From: a bacterium
GTDB lineage: Bacteria > Actinomycetota > Acidimicrobiia > Acidimicrobiales > Bin134
Direction of reading: 5' to 3'
Length of the DNA: 64,000 nucleotides
NCBI GenBank assembly: GCA_028819295.1
Contig: JAPPMA010000032.1
Location: 1-64,000 of the forward strand
This document shows, piece after piece, positions 42,027 through 49,007 of the stretch; position 1 is the stretch's first letter; each line of letters begins with the position of its first letter. Both the position numbers and the translations under genes were made by a program. A model generated the notes under the pieces. The model saw only the letters and a list, made by a program, of their open reading frames with translations. It searched no databases and had not been told where the DNA came from.

Positions 42027-43385
42027 CTAGAACCGGGCCTGGGCCTCGGTCAGGGCGGTGCGAAGGATCTGGTTGATGCGGTCGAACTCGTCGGGACCGG
42101 CGATCAGGGGCGGCGAGAGCTGGATAACGGGCTCGCCCCGGTCGTCGGCTCGGCAGATCAGCCCCAGATCGAGGAGGCGGTTGGTGAGAAACCCCCGCAG
42201 CAGTGATTCGGCTTCCTCCTCGGTGAACGATTCTTTGGTGTCCCGATCCTTCACCAGCTCGATCCCGTAGAAGTAGCCCATGCCCCGGACCTCCCCGACA
42301 ATCGGGAGATCGCACAGGTCGTCCAACGCGGCCCGAAAGGCGGCCTCGTTGGCCATCACATGGTCGAGAAGGTGCTCTTTCTCGAACACGTCGAGGTTGG
42401 CCATGGCCACCGCACAGCTCACCGGGTGACCGGCAAAGGTGAACCCGTGCAAAAACGACTCGTCAGTGCCCACGAACGGCTCGGCCAACCGGTCGCTGGC
42501 AATCATCGCCCCCATAGGGGCGTAACCCGACGTCAGCCCCTTGGCGCAGGTGATGATGTCGGGCACGTATTCGAGCCGCTCAGAGCCGAACATGGCGCCC
42601 AGGCGACCGAAGGCGCAGATAACCTCGTCGGACACCAGCAGTATGCCGTGGCGATCGCAGATCTCGCGCACCCGGGCGAAGTAGCCGTCGGGCGGCACAA
42701 AGCACCCGCCGGCGTTTTGCACCGGCTCCAAGAACACCGCGGCCACCGTTTCAGGGCCGGCCCGCAGCACCGCCTGCTCGATGTCATCAGCACAGCCCAG
42801 CGTGCAGGCATCGCAGCCGGCGCACAGCCCGCAGCGGTACCTGTTGGTGTTGGCGGCATGGGAGACGCCGGGCACGAGCGGCTCGAAGGGGTCGCGCAGC
42901 GCCTTCAGCCCGGTGATCGACAGCGCTCCCATCGAAGTGCCGTGGTAGGAGAGGTCGCGGCTGACCACCTTGTTCCGCTGGGGCTGGCCGACCACCTTGA
43001 AGTACTGGCGGGCCAGCTTCCACGCCGACTCCACCGATTCCGAACCCCCGCTGGTGAAGAACACCCGGTTGAGGTCGCCGGGGGCGAACGCGGCCAGACG
43101 AGCGGCCAACTCCACCGCGCCGGGATGGGCATAGGTCCAGATCGGGAAGTAGCCGAGCTGCGATGCCTGACGCCCCGCGGCCTCGGCCAGCTCGTTGCGG
43201 CCGTGACCCACTTGGGAGACGAACAGGCCGGCCAGGCCGTCGAGGTACTGCTTTCCGTTGGCGTCCCACACGTAGCAGCCGTCGCCTCGCTCCATGATGC
43301 GCATGCGGTCGACCGCGCTGCCGATGCTGCTGAAATGACCCCACAAATGGCGGTCGGCCAGCGCAACCATCTCCTCGTGCTGCAT
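42027..43385 (-). CDS. Class III PLP aminotransferase, polyamine/omega-amino acid type
   Basis: ATG 43385 is preferred because AGGGGGG lies 9 bp upstream. The 452-residue enzyme has TSGGSESVESAWKLARQY, SDEVICAFGRLG (Asp253) and the PLP lysine in CAKGLTSGY (Lys282). Homologues transfer the amino group of putrescine, spermidine or beta-alanine to pyruvate. Residues 185-198 hold the unusual Cys set C-x2-C-x2-C-x2-C-x3-C. It heads the operon for polyamine import and guanidinobutyrate hydrolysis, so GABA or putrescine is a likely donor. Confidence 0.88.
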   Translation of the reverse strand: MQHEEMVALADRHLWGHFSSIGSAVDRMRIMERGDGCYVWDANGKQYLDGLAGLFVSQVGHGRNELAEAAGRQASQLGYFPIWTYAHPGAVELAARLAAFAPGDLNRVFFTSGGSESVESAWKLARQYFKVVGQPQRNKVVSRDLSYHGTSMGALSITGLKALRDPFEPLVPGVSHAANTNRYRCGLCAGCDACTLGCADDIEQAVLRAGPETVAAVFLEPVQNAGGCFVPPDGYFARVREICDRHGILLVSDEVICAFGRLGAMFGSERLEYVPDIITCAKGLTSGYAPMGAMIASDRLAEPFVGTDESFLHGFTFAGHPVSCAVAMANLDVFEKEHLLDHVMANEAAFRAALDDLCDLPIVGEVRGMGYFYGIELVKDRDTKESFTEEEAESLLRGFLTNRLLDLGLICRADDRGEPVIQLSPPLIAGPDEFDRINQILRTALTEAQARF

Positions 43386-43451
43386 CGAGGGCGCCCCCCT
43401 GCTTCGATTAGCGATCACCGATTTAACACCACAAACCGGCCTTGTGCAACC

Positions 43452-43486
43452 AAATCGGTTGTCTCAGATAACTCGACAACCGGTTT
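43452..43486. promoter_or_regulatory. Inverted repeat in the divergent polyamine control region
   Basis: AAATCGGTTGTC (43452-43463) and GACAACCGGTTT (43475-43486) are inverted with one mismatch, with centres 23 bp apart. A further half-site ACAAACCGG lies at 43431-43439. The site is midway between the divergent aminotransferase and aldehyde dehydrogenase genes and is a good candidate operator for the AsnC-type regulator. Confidence 0.55.
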
Positions 43487-43567
43487 TTGCTCGAACATGG
43501 GCTTGATTGTGCGGGTTTGGTGCTGCAATATGAGCAATGCAACAACGAGAGCGGGGGTAGCACGACC

Positions 43568-44989
43568 ATGCTGACGGACAACTACATCAACGGGAGATTC
43601 CAGCCGGCCATTGAGGGGGCGACCGACGAGGTGGTGAATCCAGCCACCGGGAAGGTGATCGGCGAGGTGGCGTCCAGCTCGGCGGCTGATGTGGACGCCG
43701 CGGTCCAAGCCGCGGCCGCCGCCTTCCCCGAGTGGTCGGCCAAAACCCCCCGGGAGCGCAGCGAGATCCTCCACCAGGTGGCCGACATCGTGGAGGAGAA
43801 CGTGGCCGAGCTGTCCGAGCTCGAGTGCGAGAACGTGGGCAAGCCGGTTTCGATCATCGAATTCGAAATGGACCAACTGTGCGACAACTGGCGGTTCTTC
43901 GCCTCCGCCGGGCGCTTCCTCGACGGCAAGGCCGCCGGCGAGTATCTCGAGGGCTACACCTCGATGGTGCGCCGCGACCCCATCGGGGTGGTGGGCTCCA
44001 TCGCCCCTTGGAACTACCCGCTGTTCATGGCCACGTGGAAGCTCGGCCCGCCGCTGGCGGTGGGCAACACGGTGGTGCTGAAACCCTCCGAGCTCACCCC
44101 CTACACCACTTTGCGGCTGGCCGAGTTGCTCGCCGACGTGCTTCCCCCCGGGGTGTTCAACGTGGTGTGCGGCCAGGGCCGAGCCGCCGGCGTGCCGCTG
44201 GTGCAGCACCCCGATGTGGCCATGGTGTCGCTCACCGGGTCGGTGGCCGCCGGAAAGTCGGTGGCCCAGGAGGCGTCGGACTCGCTCAAGCGGGTCCATC
44301 TCGAGCTCGGCGGGAAGGCGCCGGTGATCGTGTTCGACGATGCCGACATCGAGGCGGTGGTGGCCAATCTGCGCGACAACAGCTTCTACAACACCGGCCA
44401 GGACTGCACCGCGCCCTGTCGGGTGATCGCCGGGTCGAGGGTACACGACGATTTCGTGGCCCAGCTCACCGACGCCGCCGCCACCGTGGTCACCGGCGAC
44501 CCTGCCGACGAGGACACCGAGATGGGCCCGCTGGTGTCCGGCGGCCAACTCGACCGGGTGTCGGGGTACGTCGAGCGGGCGGCCGAAGCCGGCGCGGAGA
44601 TCACCATCGGGGGCGGCCCGCGCGACAGCGATGGCTACTTCTATCAGCCCTCGGTGGTGGTCGGGGTAGACCAGGCGTCGGAGATCGTGCAGCGTGAAGT
44701 GTTCGGCCCGGTCATCACCGTGCAGGCGGTGCCCGATGAGGAGACCGCTCTGGCCTGGGCCAACGACTGCGACTACGGGCTGGCCGCCAGCGTGTGGACC
44801 AACGACGTGGGCCGGGCCATGCGCATGGCCAAGGGTCTGCGGTTCGGCACCGTGTGGGTGAACGACCACATCCCGATCATCTCCGAGATGCCCCACGGCG
44901 GCTTCAAGCAGTCGGGCTACGGCAAGGACATGTCGCTCTACGCCCTCGACCACTACACCGAGCTCAAGCACGTCATGGTGAAGCACTGA
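43568..44989 (+). CDS. Aldehyde dehydrogenase, gamma-aminobutyraldehyde/betaine aldehyde type
   Basis: From ATG 43568 the protein has 473 residues. It has SIAPWNYPLFMATWKLGPPL, LELGGKAPVIVFDDADIEAV and the catalytic Cys in NTGQDCTAPCRV; the APCR context is typical of aminobutyraldehyde and betaine aldehyde enzymes. It should oxidise the aldehyde made by oxidative or transaminative deamination of putrescine to GABA. It is divergent from the polyamine operon and is followed by a PuuB-like oxidase. Confidence 0.88.
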   Translation: MLTDNYINGRFQPAIEGATDEVVNPATGKVIGEVASSSAADVDAAVQAAAAAFPEWSAKTPRERSEILHQVADIVEENVAELSELECENVGKPVSIIEFEMDQLCDNWRFFASAGRFLDGKAAGEYLEGYTSMVRRDPIGVVGSIAPWNYPLFMATWKLGPPLAVGNTVVLKPSELTPYTTLRLAELLADVLPPGVFNVVCGQGRAAGVPLVQHPDVAMVSLTGSVAAGKSVAQEASDSLKRVHLELGGKAPVIVFDDADIEAVVANLRDNSFYNTGQDCTAPCRVIAGSRVHDDFVAQLTDAAATVVTGDPADEDTEMGPLVSGGQLDRVSGYVERAAEAGAEITIGGGPRDSDGYFYQPSVVVGVDQASEIVQREVFGPVITVQAVPDEETALAWANDCDYGLAASVWTNDVGRAMRMAKGLRFGTVWVNDHIPIISEMPHGGFKQSGYGKDMSLYALDHYTELKHVMVKH

Positions 44990-45052
44990 GCTCAACGAAC
45001 TGGGCACCGCAAGATGGTGAAGCACTGAGCGGCCAAGTCTGGGCACCGGTGG
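44975..45052 (+). repeat. 39-bp imperfect tandem duplication at a gene end
   Basis: ATGGTGAAGCACTGAGC at 44975-44991 recurs at 45014-45030, and GGGCACCG at 45002-45009 recurs at 45041-45048, a period of 39 bp. The duplication copies the last codons of the aldehyde dehydrogenase (MVKH, stop) into the intergenic space before the oxidase gene. Confidence 0.8.
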
Positions 45053-45062
45053 GGTTCGACTC

Positions 45063-46442
45063 GTGAGCGACCGCTACCGGGACATTTCGTTTTGGCACGA
45101 CACCTGCCCGGGCTCGCTTGAGCCCCGTCCTTCGCTCGCCGGTGATGCCGATGTCGACGTCGCCATCGTGGGCGGGGGCTATACCGGGCTGTGGACCGCC
45201 TACTACCTGCTGTCCATCGACCCGTCGATTCGGGTGATGGTGATCGAGCGCGACATCGTGGGTTTCGGCGCTTCGGGCCGCAACGGGGGCTGGTGCGTGG
45301 GGGAGCTGGCCGCCGGGCCCGGGCGGCATGAGGCAGTGGCCGGCAACGATGCCGCCCGTCGGTTTCTCCACGCCCTGCACGATGCGGTCGACGAGGTGGG
45401 TCGAGTGGCCGAGCGGGAGGGCTTCGACTGCCAGTACGCCAAGGGCGGTGCCATCCGCTTGGCCCGCAATCGAGCCCATCTCACCCGCCAGCGGGAACAA
45501 GTCGAGCACTTCCACCGTGCCTACGGGCTGACCGACCACGACATGCGGATGCTCGGTGCCGATGAGGCCCGCACCCACTTGGCCGCCACCAGGGTGGTGG
45601 GCGGCATGTTCTTCGCCCACACCGCGGCCCTCCACCCGGCCCGGCTGGTTCGGGGGCTCGGCAGTGCCGTCGAGAGTCTGGGCGGCAAGATCGTCGAGGG
45701 CACGGCCGCCACCGCCATCGAGCCGAGCGCAGTTGCCACCGACCGGGGAGTTGTCAAGGCCGAGATCGTGGTACGAGCCCTAGAGGGCTATACCGGCACG
45801 CTGGAGGGGAACCGCCGGACATTGGCCCCGCTGTATTCGCTGATGGTGGCCACCGAGCCCATCGACGACACGCTCTGGGATGAGATCGGATTGAGCCACC
45901 GGCAGACGTTCACCGACGACCGCTTCATGGTCATCTACGGGCAGCGAACGGCCGATGGTCGGATTGCGTTCGGCGGACGGGGAGCCCCCTACAACTTCGG
46001 CTCAAGGATTGTCAGCTCGGTGGAGCAGAGATCGCGCACCCACGAACGAATCGCCGAAACCCTGGTCGAATTGCTGCCCATGCTCTCTGATGTTGCCTTC
46101 ACCCACCGCTGGGGCGGTGTGCTCGGCGTACCCCGCGACTGGTTTCCTTCAGTGGGCTTGGATCGAGGCCGGGGCATGGCCTGGGGCGGCGGCTACGTCG
46201 GCGAGGGGGTGGCCGCTGCCAACCTGGCCGGCCGAACCCTGGCCGAGCTGATCGCCGAGGCCGACTCGCCCCGCATCGACCTTCCCTGGGTGGGACACCG
46301 GTCGCGGCGATGGGCGCCCGAGCCGCTCCGGTGGCTGGGCATCAACGGGGCGTTGAGGATCATGGGCATCGCCGACCGTTCGGAGGCGATTACCGGCAGG
46401 ACTTCCCGCCTCGCCCGGATGATGCAGCGGATGCTGAGCTAG
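45063..46442 (+). CDS. FAD-dependent amine oxidoreductase, PuuB-like
   Basis: The 459-residue DAO-fold protein has the FAD motif VAIVGGGYTGLWTAYYLL preceded by FWHDTCPG, and GFGASGRNGGWCVGEL. Near the end come RWGGVLGVPRDWFPSVG and AWGGGYVGEGVAAANLAGRTL. These match gamma-glutamylputrescine oxidase-type enzymes. It would oxidise a primary or N-substituted amine to the aldehyde used by the dehydrogenase encoded upstream. The GTG start is 73 bp after that gene. The 3' end overlaps the convergent SDR gene by 4 bp. Confidence 0.85.
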   Translation: MSDRYRDISFWHDTCPGSLEPRPSLAGDADVDVAIVGGGYTGLWTAYYLLSIDPSIRVMVIERDIVGFGASGRNGGWCVGELAAGPGRHEAVAGNDAARRFLHALHDAVDEVGRVAEREGFDCQYAKGGAIRLARNRAHLTRQREQVEHFHRAYGLTDHDMRMLGADEARTHLAATRVVGGMFFAHTAALHPARLVRGLGSAVESLGGKIVEGTAATAIEPSAVATDRGVVKAEIVVRALEGYTGTLEGNRRTLAPLYSLMVATEPIDDTLWDEIGLSHRQTFTDDRFMVIYGQRTADGRIAFGGRGAPYNFGSRIVSSVEQRSRTHERIAETLVELLPMLSDVAFTHRWGGVLGVPRDWFPSVGLDRGRGMAWGGGYVGEGVAAANLAGRTLAELIAEADSPRIDLPWVGHRSRRWAPEPLRWLGINGALRIMGIADRSEAITGRTSRLARMMQRMLS

Positions 46443-47218
46443 TCGCCGACGATATCGAGGGAATACTCGTTGGCCACCTCTGGTTCGGGGGCGCACAACA
46501 AGAGCGACTCGATGCCGAACGTGGGAGCGGCAAACAGTGCGGCGAGGCAGGAGGCCAGGCCGTGGGCAACCTCGCTGGCATGCATGAGCCCGGTGCGGAA
46601 CCCTTGGCGCTGCCAGTGGGGAATGACGGCCTCAAAGTCTTCGCGGGTGAACGAATGGGCGAACTCGGAGGGCTCGGTGGGGCCCAAGATAACGGTGACA
46701 AACCGGCGGTTGCCCAGCAGCTCGGTTCGCCATCCGTCCATGGTGGCCTCCAGGGCCCGCTTGGAGGCGGCGTAGGGGACCAGAGAGTGGCGGGGCATCG
46801 AAGAGGCGTTCGACGACACCGCAACCACCACCGCATCTTCGCTGAGATGGGGAAGGGCGGCTTTGATGACCAGGTTCGGCCCATACGTGTTGACCCCGAA
46901 CACCGTCTGCCAGTCGTCCGCTGCCATCTCGGCCATCGGCGCCAAGGGGGACATGCCCGCGGTGTAGACGATGCCGTCGAGCCCGCCGAGCATTTTGGCG
47001 GCCTCGCCCACCCCTTGTTCGATGTTGGCCGGGTCCAGCACGTCGATAGCCACCACATGGCCGCCTCCGGCCTCGGCCACCGCCTCTTCGAGCGCCTCGC
47101 GGCGGCGAGCGGCGAATACCGCGTTGGCGCCGTTGCGCTGAAGGGCAATGGCAGTAGCCCGGCCCAGGCCCGACGAGGCGCCCACCACCAAGATCTTGCG
47201 CTCACTCAGGGCTTCCAT
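46439..47218 (-). CDS. Short-chain dehydrogenase/reductase
   Basis: ATG 47218 was chosen for its AAGGAGGAG site 4-5 bp upstream; it lies within the end of the SRPBCC gene. The 259-residue protein has LVVGASSGLGRATA (NADP-type Rossmann motif), IVYTAG, a catalytic Ser region VAVSSNASS and YAASK (Tyr and Lys). The substrate is unknown. Overlap with the SRPBCC gene suggests a shared function. Confidence 0.85.
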   Translation of the reverse strand: MEALSERKILVVGASSGLGRATAIALQRNGANAVFAARRREALEEAVAEAGGGHVVAIDVLDPANIEQGVGEAAKMLGGLDGIVYTAGMSPLAPMAEMAADDWQTVFGVNTYGPNLVIKAALPHLSEDAVVVAVSSNASSMPRHSLVPYAASKRALEATMDGWRTELLGNRRFVTVILGPTEPSEFAHSFTREDFEAVIPHWQRQGFRTGLMHASEVAHGLASCLAALFAAPTFGIESLLLCAPEPEVANEYSLDIVGD

Positions 47219-48008
47219 CTGCTCCTCCTTCACCTAGGGCGCCGGTCAGCCAATCCTGCCAAAGGGGTCCGTCCCGCTCTGCGGCCTCAGCTCCGTCGGC
47301 CCCGTAAAGGTACAGCCACACCGACGCCCTGGCGTGATCGCCGAAAGACTCCACCGCCACGAATGCGGTGCCGGGCGCGGGCTCGTCGAGCAGCAGGGCG
47401 ATCCGGTGCGGTCCGGCTTCTGCCACCGTGCCGGCCAGCGGGGGAGCATCAGGCGAGTTGGCTTCGATCCGCTCGCCCACCCCCGGGGCCGGCGAGATGC
47501 CCAGCGCGGTTGTGAGCCCGGCCCACTGCTCATCGCGTGAGCCTGCTCCCATGGCGGTGGGCAGCACCGAGACGGCTGTCTGGCCTCCGAAGTGCTCCAA
47601 GTGCAGCCCGAGGTTGGACATGAACAAGCCCCAGCCCTCCACCATGGCGTCATACTGAGCGTCCCACTCGTTGCCTTCGCCGAAGCCGGTATTCACCAGC
47701 CGCACCCTGCACCGGTCTTCGCCTGCGGGCGCCACAGTCCATTCGAAGGCCAGTCCGTCCACGCCCTCCCCGCCGTCGAAGCAAATCCGCCGTGGCGGCT
47801 CCCACACCGCCACCCGCCCGCGAATCTGCATCTCCGGCCCCGGTCCAAACGAGGCCACGGCCGCTCCACCGGCCCGCTCCTCAACGGTGTGGGGCACATA
47901 CCACGAGGAGATCCCCGGCCCCGTGGCCACCGCCCGCCACACCTCCTCAGGCGTCCCCGCTACCTCCACCTCCAACCCAATCGACCGCTCTTCAGCCATG
48001 GTGTTCAC
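47202..48008 (-). CDS. SRPBCC/AHSA1 domain protein
   Basis: The 268-residue protein begins GLEVEVAGTPEEVWRAVATGPGISSWYVP, an AHSA1-type START-like fold with a hydrophobic pocket, and continues VWEPPRRICFDG. A second half (about residues 150-268) looks like a diverged further domain. GTG 48008 or ATG 47999 could be the start. Such proteins bind lipids or hydrophobic ligands or act as transcriptional partners; here it is co-transcribed with the SDR gene. Confidence 0.75.
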   Translation of the reverse strand: MNTMAEERSIGLEVEVAGTPEEVWRAVATGPGISSWYVPHTVEERAGGAAVASFGPGPEMQIRGRVAVWEPPRRICFDGGEGVDGLAFEWTVAPAGEDRCRVRLVNTGFGEGNEWDAQYDAMVEGWGLFMSNLGLHLEHFGGQTAVSVLPTAMGAGSRDEQWAGLTTALGISPAPGVGERIEANSPDAPPLAGTVAEAGPHRIALLLDEPAPGTAFVAVESFGDHARASVWLYLYGADGAEAAERDGPLWQDWLTGALGEGGADGSPE

Positions 48009-48119
48009 ACTAGTGGGTGTCGCTGAGCAGGACCGTAGCCAAAATGCTTTTGTGACTACATTTGGGGACTATATTATTAGCAGTTGATGTGTGCTTCAAT
48101 CGGAACTACACTAAAATAA

Positions 48120-48455
48120 ATGGAAGTAATTATAATGGAACAAGAAATGTCAACCCTCGGCCAGCAAGCTCGCACGGTGGCGGCACGGGAATTCAAGACG
48201 CACTGTCTCCAGTTGATTCGCGAGGTCCAGGAAACCGGCCAAGAGATCATCATCACCCGCCACAAGAAGCCCGTCGCCCGGCTCGCCCCCGCCCAAAGGG
48301 AGTTCATCCCCTTGAGCGGAATAGACAAGGGGCGGCTCAAGATCTATGGCGACATCGTGTCATCAGTGTGGGACGACGAGTCATTCGACATGGAGGACAA
48401 TCCCGACAAGGTCCTCGATCCCGTTGCCTGGTACGAACGTCATGATAACGGTTGA
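48120..48455 (+). CDS. Phd/YefM-type antitoxin
   Basis: The 111-residue protein has the Phd fold (ARTVAAREFKTHCLQLIREV, then EIIITRHKKPVARLAP) and an acidic C-terminal tail that would embrace the toxin. Starts at 48120, 48135 and 48147 are possible. A consensus TATAAT at 48131-48136 lies 10 bp before ATG 48147, which favours a short or leaderless message from that start. The upstream 110 bp are unusually AT-rich for this window. It overlaps the toxin gene by 14 bp. Confidence 0.8.
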   Translation: MEVIIMEQEMSTLGQQARTVAAREFKTHCLQLIREVQETGQEIIITRHKKPVARLAPAQREFIPLSGIDKGRLKIYGDIVSSVWDDESFDMEDNPDKVLDPVAWYERHDNG

Positions 48456-48858
48456 CACTCACACATTGATTTGGCTGAGGTGTTCGGACGACCGGGTAGG
48501 CCGGCGCACCGAAGCCTTGCTGATCGAAGCCCAGTTTGAAGGAGAGCTAGCGGCCTCTGCCGCAGTGTTCACCGAGGCCACTCGATTGCATCTGAACGGA
48601 AGAGTCAACCTGGGAATGCCGCCGAGGGCGTGGGCGGACACCTGTACGGACAATGGCCTCCGGATCATCCCCGTCTCCGCCCGCATCGCCATCGAGTCGT
48701 CGATGCTGGGCACCTCGGGATTTCACGGCGACCCCTTGGACCGCCTCATCGCCGCTACGGCCGTCGTCGGAGGCCACAGCCTGGTAACCGCCGACCGCCA
48801 GATCGCCCAATGGGCCGAGCGCACCCGCCTCCTGAGCGTCATCGACCCCGCCCCCTAG
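48442..48858 (+). CDS. VapC-type PIN toxin
   Basis: From ATG 48442 the 138-residue protein begins MITVDTHTLIWLRCSDDRVG, with D5 as first metal ligand. It has E45 in VFTEATRL and GFHGDPLDRLIAATAVVGG with D94/D97 as further ligands, plus LVTADRQI. This is the type II PIN subclass paired with Phd antitoxins. Its TAG stop lies within dispersed repeat copy B. Confidence 0.85.
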   Translation: MITVDTHTLIWLRCSDDRVGRRTEALLIEAQFEGELAASAAVFTEATRLHLNGRVNLGMPPRAWADTCTDNGLRIIPVSARIAIESSMLGTSGFHGDPLDRLIAATAVVGGHSLVTADRQIAQWAERTRLLSVIDPAP

Positions 48859-48886
48859 TGGTGTGTCTTGGGTTTAGGGCCGTGGA
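48855..48886 (+). repeat. 32-bp dispersed repeat, copy B
   Basis: CTAGTGGTGTGTCTTGGG... matches positions 23-54 (minus strand) at 31 of 32 bases. It begins at the TAG stop of the VapC gene. Bases 48887-49007 show no gene. Confidence 0.6.
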
Positions 48887-49007
48887 GGGAGGAGTCCTGG
48901 GACACGAGAGCCGGGTGTCGGGCCTGGTCGCGGGCCTGTGAATTCCCGGCGGCCAGGAGGTGCCGTTTGCGCTCCGACTCGAACGTGCCGATGTACTTGG
49001 TCGGCGC

